Source of the DNA: Prosthecobacter debontii
GTDB taxonomy: Bacteria > Verrucomicrobiota > Verrucomicrobiia > Chthoniobacterales > Chthoniobacteraceae
NCBI GenBank assembly: GCA_945905735.1
Contig: CAMDQC010000027.1
Location: 1-44,164, forward strand
Length of the DNA stretch: 44,164 bases
Direction: 5' to 3'
The notes under the pieces: model-generated
The model's input: only the letters and a program-made list of their open reading frames with translations
What the model was told of the DNA's origin: nothing
Databases searched by the model: none
Shown: positions 25,027-32,505 of the stretch, in pieces
Position numbering within the stretch: position 1 is the stretch's first letter
How the letters are laid out: the number at the start of each line of letters is the position of its first letter
Program-made: the position numbers and the translations under genes

Positions 25027-25902
25027 TTGACCACCGACACACCATCACCGCGCCGAAAGTGGCACCTCCAACGCTGGCTCCTCCTCCTCGCCGCCGGGTT
25101 CCTCGCATACGGCGGGTGGACCCAATACGCCTTCCGCGCTGCGCTCAAGGAGGCATGGGCGCTGGGGTGGACGGTGTATTATGTCGACCCTTACGAAGAG
25201 ATACGGGCGGACTGGAAGGCAGCACTCAGGAAAGCGACCTGGCTGGACGGCGTGACAAAGGTGGAGATCCCGACGAGCGAGGAGTTTGAGCAGCATCTCG
25301 CCATCCTCCATCGGCTGAATCCAAAGGAACTAGTAATCTTCAACTCCTCAACCTTGCGAGACCTCCCCAAGCTCAATGGCATCTCCCGACTGCGAACCAT
25401 CGTGCTCATCGACTGCAAGGTGCTGACGAATGTGGACGCACTCAAGAACCTCTCCGCCCTGAAAAAGCTCGGGCTCCTCGGCTACACCGGACTGACAGAC
25501 TTGGACGCGCTCAGGAACCTCTCGGCTCTGCGAACGCTCGGGCTCCACGACTGCACGAGGCTGACAGACTTGGCCGCGCTCAAGAACCTCTCCGGTCTGA
25601 AACAAATTTATATCACTGGCTGCACGGGGCTGACGAATGTGGACGCGCTCAAGAACCTCTCCGCCCTGCAAGTGGTCAGCCTCACCCGCTGCAAGGGGCT
25701 GACGAATGTGGACGGGCTCAAGAACCTCTCCACACTGCAAGAGGTCAGCCTCATCGACTGCACAGGGCTCACGAATGTGGACGCGCTCAAGAACCTCTCC
25801 GCTCTGCAATATGTCCATCTCACCGGCTGCACGGGGCTGTCGGAGGAAAGCGTCGTGTCGCTGAAGGCGGCGCTCCCAAATGCGAAAATAAACGGCCCAT
25901 AG
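25027..25902 (+). CDS. Membrane-anchored leucine-rich-repeat protein, tandem copy 2
   Basis: 291 residues from TTG 25027, chosen because it aligns with the ATG starts of copies 1 and 3 (TTDTPSPRRKWHLQRW). An ATG at 24979 would add 16 residues and overlap copy 1. Same anchor as copy 1, then about seven 23-residue LRR units, with repeats such as LTNVDALKNLSALQ at a regular pitch. The 25-base spacer before it (25002-25026) is nearly the same as the spacer before copy 3, showing recent tandem duplication. Confidence 0.82.
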   Translation: MTTDTPSPRRKWHLQRWLLLLAAGFLAYGGWTQYAFRAALKEAWALGWTVYYVDPYEEIRADWKAALRKATWLDGVTKVEIPTSEEFEQHLAILHRLNPKELVIFNSSTLRDLPKLNGISRLRTIVLIDCKVLTNVDALKNLSALKKLGLLGYTGLTDLDALRNLSALRTLGLHDCTRLTDLAALKNLSGLKQIYITGCTGLTNVDALKNLSALQVVSLTRCKGLTNVDGLKNLSTLQEVSLIDCTGLTNVDALKNLSALQYVHLTGCTGLSEESVVSLKAALPNAKINGP

Positions 25903-25927
25903 CGAAAGCTCCACTTACCACACACCC

Positions 25928-26800
25928 ATGACCACCGACCCACCATCACCGCGCCGAAAGTGGCACCTCCAACGCTGGCTCCTCCTCCTCGCCGCCGGGT
26001 TCCTCGCATACGGCGGGTGGACCCAATACGCCTTCCGCGCTGCGCTCAAAGAGGCAAGGGCGCTGGGGTGGGCAGTGTATTATACCGACCCTTACGAAGT
26101 GATTCGGGCGGACTGGAAGGCAGCATTCAGGAAAGCGACCTGGCTGGACGGCGTGACAGGCGTGGACATCCCGACGAGCGAGGAGTTTGAGCAGCACCTC
26201 GCGATCCTCCATCGGCTGAATCCAAAGGAACTAAGAATCATGGACGCCTCAACCTTGCGAGACATCCCCAAGCTCAATGGCATCTCCCGACTGCAAAGTG
26301 TCGTGCTCATCGATTGCACCCGGCTGACGAATCTGGACGGGCTCAAGGACCTCTCCGCACTGCAAAAGCTCGTGCTCCACGGCTGCAAGGCGCTTACGAA
26401 TGTGGACGCGCTCAAGAGCCACTCTGCGCTGAAAATGATCGAATTGCCCGAGTGTCGTGCCCTAACGAATGTGGATGCGCTCAAGAACCTCTCGGCTCTG
26501 GAACGGCTTGATCTCAGCGGCTCGGGGCTGACGAACGTGGATGCGCTCAAACACCTCGGCGCGCTGAAATCACTCGATCTCCGAGGCTGCACGGAGCTGA
26601 TAAATGTGGACGGACTTGGTAACCTCGCGGCGCTGCAATCCCTCAGCCTCGGCTTCTGCACGCGGCTCACGAATGTGGACGTAATTAAGAGCCTTCCGGC
26701 GCTGCATGAGGTCTGGCTCACCGCCTGCACCGGGCTGCCGCCGGATAATATCACGGCGCTGAGGGCAGTGATGCTAAAGACGAGAATCTACACCGATTAA
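25928..26800 (+). CDS. Membrane-anchored leucine-rich-repeat protein, tandem copy 3
   Basis: 290 residues from ATG 25928. The first ~45 residues match copies 1 and 2 almost exactly; the repeat region (seven to eight LRR units) has diverged more, including the shortened unit LDLSGSGLTNVDALKHLGAL. The C-terminus is different (LRAVMLKTRIYTD). This pattern (constant anchor, variable repeats) fits a duplicated and diversifying family. Confidence 0.84.
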   Translation: MTTDPPSPRRKWHLQRWLLLLAAGFLAYGGWTQYAFRAALKEARALGWAVYYTDPYEVIRADWKAAFRKATWLDGVTGVDIPTSEEFEQHLAILHRLNPKELRIMDASTLRDIPKLNGISRLQSVVLIDCTRLTNLDGLKDLSALQKLVLHGCKALTNVDALKSHSALKMIELPECRALTNVDALKNLSALERLDLSGSGLTNVDALKHLGALKSLDLRGCTELINVDGLGNLAALQSLSLGFCTRLTNVDVIKSLPALHEVWLTACTGLPPDNITALRAVMLKTRIYTD

Positions 26801-26810
26801 CCACACACCC

Positions 26811-26945
26811 ATGACCACTGACCCACCACCACCGCGCCGAAAGTGGCACCTCCAACGCTGGCTCCTCCTCCTCGCCGCCGGGTTCCTCGCATACGCCGGG
26901 TGGCTCTCTCTTCTATCTGCGCGAATCTGCGAAATCTGCGGATGA
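26811..26945 (+). pseudogene. Truncated fourth LRR-family head
   Basis: 44 codons: MTTDPPPPRRKWHLQRW then the same hydrophobic anchor to GFLAYAGW, after which the sequence diverges (LSLLSARICEICG) and stops at TGA 26943-26945. No LRR units follow. It is 10 bases after copy 3 with the same spacer ending (CCACACACCC). Best read as a broken duplicate rather than a functional gene. Confidence 0.75.
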
Positions 26946-26977
26946 AAAGGCCTAGCTGAATCGTTGTTCAGCAGGCT

Positions 26978-27598
26978 TCAAGGAAGGTCCGGCAAGCGGT
27001 AGTCCGAGCGCGGACGGTTCGCGCGGGTCGGAAGTAATATCTCGCTGTAAACTCCGCACATGAGGGCGTGGAATGCCCAGCCGCGCGCTTCGGAATTCGA
27101 GACGGTAACGTCCGTTGCTCGATAGACGACATCGTGCCGATTCTGTGCAGAGGGCGCGGTAGGCAGGTTTGACAGGTATAACAGACCAGCAAGGTCGATT
27201 TTCTTCGTCCCATTGAGTGTCGAAACGGGATATTCCGTATGGTCTGCGAGTCGGTAGAGAATCTCGACGTACCGATGCGCATCAATGCGATGAACCTCAC
27301 GGTGATAAGAAAAAAATGCCACCCCCATGCATCGGGTCAAATGCGGAGGAACGGCCACCGGCCTGCGATAAGGAGGCAGCACGGCATAAACCTGTCGGCG
27401 CGTCATGCCTTGATGAATGACACCAGCGCGCTCCCGATAAATGCTGTCGATGGAAACCGAGACCTTCGCGGGCACCGTGCTGGGTGTGGCGCAACCCGAC
27501 ACGAAGGTCGCGAAAGTCGCGAAGGTAAAAGGTAGGAGCAGGCAGCACCGAGTCACACTTTTCGAGTAGTCGCACCCATGATGTTTGTCCATCGCCAT
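26978..27598 (-). CDS. Hypothetical lipoprotein-like protein
   Basis: 206 residues. The N-terminus has a hydrophobic stretch ending FVSGCATP, a plausible lipobox with Cys at ~36, preceded by a rather long polar start; an alternative start within the frame is possible. The mature part has MTRRQVYAVLPPYRRPVAV and a conserved-looking SNLPTAPSAQNRHDVVYRATDVTVS. No family recognised. Minus strand, upstream of nothing on that strand within 30 bases. Confidence 0.55.
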   Translation of the reverse strand: MAMDKHHGCDYSKSVTRCCLLLPFTFATFATFVSGCATPSTVPAKVSVSIDSIYRERAGVIHQGMTRRQVYAVLPPYRRPVAVPPHLTRCMGVAFFSYHREVHRIDAHRYVEILYRLADHTEYPVSTLNGTKKIDLAGLLYLSNLPTAPSAQNRHDVVYRATDVTVSNSEARGWAFHALMCGVYSEILLPTRANRPRSDYRLPDLP

Positions 27599-27620
27599 TC
27601 TGAGGAGCGATCTCGGCTAA

Positions 27621-27649
27621 AGTAGCGGGGGCGTCCCGCCCCCGCTACT
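27621..27649. repeat. Perfect 13-bp-stem palindrome
   Basis: AGTAGCGGGGGCG (27621-27633), loop TCC, CGCCCCCGCTACT (27637-27649). It lies in the 77-base gap between two minus-strand genes. There is no T-run on either side, so a classical intrinsic terminator is not established. Confidence 0.75.
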
Positions 27650-27675
27650 ACGCCTCCCCGCCGGATGCCGCCCCG

Positions 27676-28533
27676 CTACACCCACTTCACCGGGATATCG
27701 ATCACCTGGCTTTTGTTGCCGAAGGGCTCGTTTTGGTAGCGGTATTGGACTTGGACTTGCCACGTCTCGAATTGGCCTTGGGCGGGGAGGGGGAGGTTGA
27801 TTTCGTATTCGCGGGTGGTGGAGAAGCCGATCTCGGTCATCGCACCTGCGCCTCGGGCGACGAAGACGGTGTAGCCTTGGAAGTCCATCTTTTTGACGAT
27901 GAGGATGGGGCGTCCGCTGGGGGAGTATTTGAATTTCACTTCGGGCACGATGTCTGGGTCGGGCGGGGCGACTTCGGCCCCGACGATTTTCAGCAGGATG
28001 CCGTCGGCTTCATCCCAATTGTCGTGGGTTTTGATGCCTTGGACGAGGCGCCCGAGGAAGTCGAAAAAGCCCGGTTCGTACTGGGCGGTGACGGCGGGGG
28101 TATTAAACGTCGGCACCGCCGGAAGTATGGGCAGGCCGGGCAGGGCCGTGAGCGGGCCGGGGTTGGCGGTGGTCATGGAGTCATGGGCGTCGCTCATGCT
28201 TTTGCACCATTGGCGGGCGATGCTGTTGGTATCGATAAACCACTCGTAGGAGTAGCGCCCGTGCCGGAGGCGGAGGAGTTGCGGCGCGGTGACCTCGTAT
28301 TTGGTCGCGAGTGCGCCGGGCAGGTTCGTGTCGAGTGCGGTGAGGACGGATAGGATTCCGGGCTCGTCGTCAGGTAGATATGGTTTGCGTTTCATGTGTT
28401 TTTTTGGTTTTTTTGGACTGGAAAATGGCGGGACGTAGCCGGGATCGCCCGGCTCAAGGAGATAGCTCGGGTTGCCCCAGCGTAAATTAGGGTCATCCCA
28501 GGTAAGACCTTCGTCATAATGAGCGGTTCTCAT
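27676..28533 (-). CDS. Hypothetical protein of unknown family
   Basis: 285 residues from ATG 28533 (MRTAHYDEGLTWDDPNLRW). A Pro/Lys-rich N-terminal third, a helical middle (TALDTNLPGALATKYEVTAPQLLRL) and a beta-rich C-terminal third (FQGYTVFVARGAGAMTEIGFSTTREYEINLPL, YRYQNEPFGNKSQVIDIPVKWV), which could be an immunoglobulin-like sandwich. No family recognised. The frame stays open upstream through the 21-bp repeat array to 28812; that extension would be low-complexity and is not preferred. Confidence 0.55.
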   Translation of the reverse strand: MRTAHYDEGLTWDDPNLRWGNPSYLLEPGDPGYVPPFSSPKKPKKHMKRKPYLPDDEPGILSVLTALDTNLPGALATKYEVTAPQLLRLRHGRYSYEWFIDTNSIARQWCKSMSDAHDSMTTANPGPLTALPGLPILPAVPTFNTPAVTAQYEPGFFDFLGRLVQGIKTHDNWDEADGILLKIVGAEVAPPDPDIVPEVKFKYSPSGRPILIVKKMDFQGYTVFVARGAGAMTEIGFSTTREYEINLPLPAQGQFETWQVQVQYRYQNEPFGNKSQVIDIPVKWV

Positions 28534-28647
28534 GTTCGTGTTGGGCGAATGGCGGCAGTTGCGGGTGGTGAGTGGTGGGGTGTGTGGCAGGTTTGTGATG
28601 GGGTGAAACTGGGCCGTTTCTCTGTAGAGGGGGGCAAAACCGGCGCT

Positions 28648-28868
28648 GGGATGAGTGATCCCTGCGCAGGGATGGGCCATCCCCGGATGAGGTGGATACT
28701 TTTCCATGCGGGGATGAATGATCCCCGCGCGGGGATGGGCGATCCCTGTGCAGGGATGACTCGTCCCTGCGCATGGATCGCTCATCCCTGAGCCCAAAGG
28801 GAGTGGTCCCATGCGGGGATGGGTGATCCCCGCGCAGGGATGATCGATCCCCGCGCCGGGCTGGGTGA
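28648..28868. repeat. 21-bp periodic dyad array
   Basis: Consensus GGGATGANNNATCCCNGCGCA. Units begin at 28648, 28669, 28690 (degenerate), 28711, 28732, 28753, 28774, 28795 (degenerate), 28816, 28837 and 28858 (degenerate): an exact 21-base step. Each unit is a dyad (GGGAT.../...ATCCC) with a short palindromic GCGC/TGCGCA linker, so it reads alike on both strands. It is upstream of the minus-strand gene at 28533. Confidence 0.88.
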
Positions 28869-29100
28869 GAAGCGCGGGCGTCGCACCGCAGCCCGAGGCG
28901 GGCAGGCTCGGCCCCGTTGTGGCGCGGGCTGTGCGAGTGTGCGGATGGATGGTTCGGTTTCACGGTGCATAGGAAAGCACGGTGGGATGATTTGCGGTAT
29001 CGGGGGCGCACCCCTATTTTTGGGTAGGGGATTTTCCCCGATGCGGTCCCCGATACGGGTAGGGGTGTTCGGGAGTCAGCCCAGAAAAGGCGGTTGATGA

Positions 29101-29223
29101 CTCACACAAAGGCACGAAGGCACAAAGGTGAGCCATTCGCAGAGAACCGCTTGCTCGCTCACAGAGCGCGCTTGGCGTCCTTTGTCAGTCATTCATCTTT
29201 GTGCCTTTGTGCCTTTGTGTGAG
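29101..29223. repeat. Inverted array of 9-bp units (GGCACAAAG type)
   Basis: Left arm 29101-29128 (CTCACACAAAGGCACGAAGG and following) and right arm 29197-29223 (CTTTGTGCCTTTGTGCCTTT and following) are inverted copies with one substitution. Each arm is itself a short tandem repeat of a ~9-base unit. The spacer is ~68 bases without further obvious structure. It lies 75 bases before the regulator start. Confidence 0.82.
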
Positions 29224-29298
29224 CTTAAACTTCCGTTTGCCATCGGGCGGGTTGTGCGCTAATTCGCCCCGACCAGTCGAAAATCTAGATCAATACCT

Positions 29299-29952
29299 AT
29301 GGCAGCCTCCAAGAAATTGCGCGTGTTGGTGGTAGATGAGGATCCCCTCACTCTACGCGGGATTGTTGCATCTTTGAAGGACATGAAGCACTGCCGTGTT
29401 TGCGGCGCGGCGGGGTCGGTGCGGGCAGCGCGGGCGTTGTTTGACAAAGAGGGCGTGGAGTTTCTCGTGATGGAGTTTCCGCTACCGGGCGGCGACGGGC
29501 TGGCGCTGATCCACGACTTTCTGAGTGCGCAACCGGCGGCGCATGTGGTGGTGATCGTGAAGGCGGACGACCTCGCGGTGCTGAAGCGACTGCTCGCCGC
29601 CGGGGCCCACGCGGTGGTGTCTCGCTCGGATGCGCCGGGGGCGTTTTCGGAGGCGTTTGTGGCGGCGATGGACGGCGGTCTTTTCCTGAGTGCGCACGCA
29701 AATCAGGCGATGCTGGCAAGCATGGCGCACAGGCGGAAGGGAACGCGCACGGGCGACGCGGCGCTGCTGAGTGAGCGGGAGTTCGCGGTGTTCTCCGGGG
29801 TGGCGGAAAGGCGCGGGCCGAAAGCCATCGCAGCGAGTCTCGGCATCTCGGTGAAAACGGTGGAGGCGCACAAGCAGTCGATCAAGTGCAAGCTGCGCAT
29901 CGAGACGGCGGCGGAGCTGCAAAGGCGGGCGGAGCGGTGGGCGAGCGTGTAG
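29299..29952 (+). CDS. LuxR/NarL-type regulator with degenerate receiver
   Basis: 217 residues. Residues ~7-125 are a receiver fold: acidic pair DED at 13-15, but the phosphoacceptor position reads Glu59 (FLVMEFPLPGGDG) instead of Asp, the Thr/Ser position is Val87, and the conserved Lys is Arg109. Residues ~155-215 are a NarL-type helix-turn-helix (LSEREFAVFSGVAERRGPKA, IAASLGISVKTVEAHKQSI). Such a receiver would not be phosphorylated normally; Glu may mimic phosphate. It is the first gene of a signalling neighbourhood with the histidine kinase and response regulator further on. Confidence 0.9.
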   Translation: MAASKKLRVLVVDEDPLTLRGIVASLKDMKHCRVCGAAGSVRAARALFDKEGVEFLVMEFPLPGGDGLALIHDFLSAQPAAHVVVIVKADDLAVLKRLLAAGAHAVVSRSDAPGAFSEAFVAAMDGGLFLSAHANQAMLASMAHRRKGTRTGDAALLSEREFAVFSGVAERRGPKAIAASLGISVKTVEAHKQSIKCKLRIETAAELQRRAERWASV

Positions 29953-30027
29953 GGCGGGGTGCATCGCGACAATTTTCCGAACGTTCGCTTGCGGACTTCG
30001 GGGAGTCCGGTATGTGTGGCGCTTGCT

Positions 30028-30115
30028 GGAGGGATGGCAGAGTGGTCTATTGCGCCGGTCTTGAAAACCGGAGGGCCGAAAGGCCCCGTGGGTTCGAATC
30101 CTACTCCCTCCGCCA
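30028..30115 (+). tRNA. tRNA-Ser (UGA)
   Basis: Acceptor GGAGGGA (30028-30034) pairs with TCCCTCC (30105-30111), discriminator G, encoded CCA at 30113-30115. Anticodon stem CCGGT/ACCGG encloses loop CTTGAAA with anticodon TGA at 30062-30064. A long variable arm (GGGCCGAAAGGCCC) and GGTTCGAATCC T-arm fit tRNA-Ser. Confidence 0.97.
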
Positions 30116-30125
30116 CTTTTCGCTC

Positions 30126-31958
30126 ATGCCCGAACAATCGCCAACCGCGCCGGAAAAGCTCTCGATCTCACGGAAAGTGATCATCGGCGCTGCGTTCACC
30201 CTTTTTATGCTGGGGCTGATCGCGGTGACGAGTTTCATGACGACGCGGCGCTTGTTGGAGACATCTCGGAAGGTGGCGGATAGGCACGAGGTGCTGCTGA
30301 CGAGCGAGCGGCTGTTGCGCCACATTTTAGAAATGGAGAACGGGGTGCGCGGGTTCATCCTCTCGGGGAACGATGAGATGTTGGTCCCGCATACGCATGG
30401 GCTGTCGTTCATCATCGAGGACATCGCAAACTTGAAGCGTGCGACGATGGATAACCCGGACCAGCAATTGCGCCTCGGGCGGGTGCAGGCGAAGGCGAGT
30501 AATGCGATGGAGTTCTTTGGCGATTTCATCACGCTGCGGAGGGAGAAGGGGATCGCGGGAGCGGCGGCGGCGTATAATGAATCGACGTCCTCGGCGAGGG
30601 CGGCGGATATTTTCACGCAGATGTCGGAGGATTTGTTGGAGTTTGACCAGGTGGAAAGGCGGCGGGTGAGCGACTTGGTCGAGAGCCTGGACGAGATCGG
30701 GCGGGTGAATACGTCGTTCGTCGGCGGGGGAACGTCGCTCACGTATATTGCGCTGCTGTTGGCGTGTTTGCTGATCCTGCGGGACATCAAGGAGCGGCGG
30801 GCGACGGATGAGCAACTGGAGAACGAGCGCAACCTCTTGCGCCGGATGATGGATACGATCCCGGCCCAGATTTTCGTGAAGGATATGAATGGAAAATTCG
30901 CCCGCTCGAACACGGCGCACGCGCAGTTCGTGGGGAGGGAGTCGGCAGCGCACGTGGAGGGGGCGAGCGACGCGGATTTTTACCCCGCCGAGCTGGCTGA
31001 GCAGTATCGGGAGGATGATCTGATGGTGCTCTCGTCGCGCAAGGCGCAGCTCGATAAGGAGGAGCCGAGTCGCGATTTCGGCGGGCAGCCGGTGTGGCTG
31101 GAGACTTCCAAGGTGCCGCTGTTTTCTGCGGCGGGGCGGCTGATCGGGCTGGTGGGCATCAGCTCCGACATCACCAAGCGCCGCGAGGACGAGGAGAAGC
31201 TGGTGCATTTTGCCGACGCGTTGCAGAGATCGAACGAGGAGCTGCAAAATTTCGCCAGCGTGGCGTCGCACGATTTGCAAGAGCCGCTGAGGAAGATCCA
31301 GGCGTTTGGCGACCGCTTGCGCTCGCGCTGCGCGGATGTGCTGGATGAAAGCGGGCGCGACTACCTCGCGCGGATGCTGAACGCTGCCGAGCGAATGCAG
31401 CGCCTCATCCAGGACTTGCTCCAGCTTTCACGTATCGTGACGCGCGCGCAGCCGTTCGAGCGCTGCGATTTAGGCGAAATCGTACGTGGAGTGCTGAGCG
31501 ATCTGGAAGTCCGCATCGCCTCGCTGAACGCGACTGTGACTGTGGGCAAGCTGCCCGCGATCGAGGGCGACATGACGCAGATGCGGCAGCTTTTCCAAAA
31601 CCTCATCGTCAACGCCCTCAAGTTTCAGAGCCCCGGCGTGCGGCCCCAAGTCAGCATCACCGGCAGCATCCTGCTCAATCTCCACGGCGAACTCCCCACC
31701 TCGCAGCACGCCGCGCCGCTTACGAAAGTCTGCGTGACGGATAACGGCATCGGCTTCGAGCAAAAGTTCGCCGAGCAGATTTTCGGCGCGTTCAAGCGGC
31801 TCCACACGCGGGAGGAATTCGAAGGCTCCGGCATCGGCCTCAGCGTGTGCCGGAAAATTACGGATCGCCATCACGGAAAGATCGTGGCAGAGAGTGAGGT
31901 AGGCAAGGGAACGACGTTCTCGATCACCCTGCCAATCCATCAACCGCAGACATCATGA
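30126..31958 (+). CDS. Membrane sensor histidine kinase (CHASE3-PAS-HisKA-HATPase)
   Basis: 610 residues. TM1 ~17-38 and TM2 ~202-220 bracket a CHASE3-like helical periplasmic domain (VLLTSERLLRHILEMENGVR, GFILSGNDEM). A PAS domain follows at ~235-350, then HisKA with His382 in ASHDLQEPLRKI and HATPase with N-box QNLIVNALKF (491-500), DNGIGFE and GSGIGLSVC. The start MPEQ is 10 bases after the tRNA end; an upstream frame runs through the tRNA and is not real. It overlaps the downstream response regulator by 4 bases. Confidence 0.93.
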   Translation: MPEQSPTAPEKLSISRKVIIGAAFTLFMLGLIAVTSFMTTRRLLETSRKVADRHEVLLTSERLLRHILEMENGVRGFILSGNDEMLVPHTHGLSFIIEDIANLKRATMDNPDQQLRLGRVQAKASNAMEFFGDFITLRREKGIAGAAAAYNESTSSARAADIFTQMSEDLLEFDQVERRRVSDLVESLDEIGRVNTSFVGGGTSLTYIALLLACLLILRDIKERRATDEQLENERNLLRRMMDTIPAQIFVKDMNGKFARSNTAHAQFVGRESAAHVEGASDADFYPAELAEQYREDDLMVLSSRKAQLDKEEPSRDFGGQPVWLETSKVPLFSAAGRLIGLVGISSDITKRREDEEKLVHFADALQRSNEELQNFASVASHDLQEPLRKIQAFGDRLRSRCADVLDESGRDYLARMLNAAERMQRLIQDLLQLSRIVTRAQPFERCDLGEIVRGVLSDLEVRIASLNATVTVGKLPAIEGDMTQMRQLFQNLIVNALKFQSPGVRPQVSITGSILLNLHGELPTSQHAAPLTKVCVTDNGIGFEQKFAEQIFGAFKRLHTREEFEGSGIGLSVCRKITDRHHGKIVAESEVGKGTTFSITLPIHQPQTS

Positions 31959-32407
31959 AACCAGCGACACAGCCCATCACCATCCTCATGGCCGACGACG
32001 ATCCGGATGATCGCCTCCTCACTGCTGACGCGCTCAAGGAAGCCCGCCTCATCAACGACATCCGCTTCGTGGAGAACGGCGAGGAACTCCTCGACTACCT
32101 CCGCCGCCAAGGCAAATACGCCACCGTCGATGCGCCCAAGCCGGGCCTCATCCTCCTCGATTTGAACATGCCGCGCAAAGACGGGCGCACCGTGCTCAAA
32201 GAGCTCAAGCAAGACCCCGACCTGCGCTCCATCCCGGTCGTCGTCCTTACCACGTCGAAAGACGACGAGGACATCTACCGCAGCTACGACCTCGGCGTGA
32301 ACAGTTACATCGTCAAACCCGTCACCTTCGAAGCCCTCGTGGACATTCTCCAGACGCTCGAAAAGTACTGGTTTGAAATCGTAGAGCTGCCGCCAAATCG
32401 GGAGTAG
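31955..32407 (+). CDS. Single-domain response regulator (Rcp1-like)
   Basis: 150 residues, starting in the ATGA overlap with the kinase gene. All receiver residues are present: acidic DDD at 14-16, phosphoacceptor Asp69 (LILLDLNMP), Thr100, Lys121 (SYIVKP). The insertion pattern and the end (LEKYWFEIVELP) match the Rcp1-type regulators that pair with phytochrome-like or CHASE3 kinases. No output domain. It should be the direct partner of the preceding kinase. Confidence 0.94.
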   Translation: MKPATQPITILMADDDPDDRLLTADALKEARLINDIRFVENGEELLDYLRRQGKYATVDAPKPGLILLDLNMPRKDGRTVLKELKQDPDLRSIPVVVLTTSKDDEDIYRSYDLGVNSYIVKPVTFEALVDILQTLEKYWFEIVELPPNRE

Positions 32408-32462
32408 CGGGGCTCCATTTATCATTCGTGATTGTCGGCTGAGGAAAGTTCAGGCATTCATC

Positions 32463-32482
32463 CCGTTCGTGGGAGCGAACGG
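32463..32482. repeat. Hairpin upstream of obg
   Basis: CCGTTCG (32463-32469) pairs with CGAACGG (32476-32482), loop of 6. It lies 23 bases before the obg ATG and 56 bases after the response-regulator stop. No T-run; terminator or leader element undecided. Confidence 0.55.
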
Positions 32483-32505
32483 CTGACACGAAAACCTTTG
32501 TAATC

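Larger units (their letters stand above)
28534..29298. other. 765-bp non-coding region with two repeat structures
   Basis: Between divergent genes. It holds the 21-bp dyad array (28648-28868), a stretch with repeated GGGTAGGGG/CCCCGAT motifs (about 29007-29070) and the inverted 9-bp-unit element (29101-29223). No frame here looks like a gene; frames through the array give heptapeptide repeats on both strands because the unit is 21 bp and dyad-symmetric. The promoter of the plus-strand regulator must lie here but no box is clear. Confidence 0.7.

Noticed and set aside
28648..28868. CRISPR array
   Set aside because: Units are contiguous 21-bp dyads with no unique spacers and no cas genes nearby.
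28514..29011. Repeat-coding frames on both strands across the 21-bp array
   Set aside because: They arise from the period being a multiple of three and from dyad symmetry; no flanking domain supports a gene.
29886..30125. Upstream extension of the histidine kinase frame
   Set aside because: It runs through the tRNA-Ser gene; the ATG at 30126 gives a normal kinase head.
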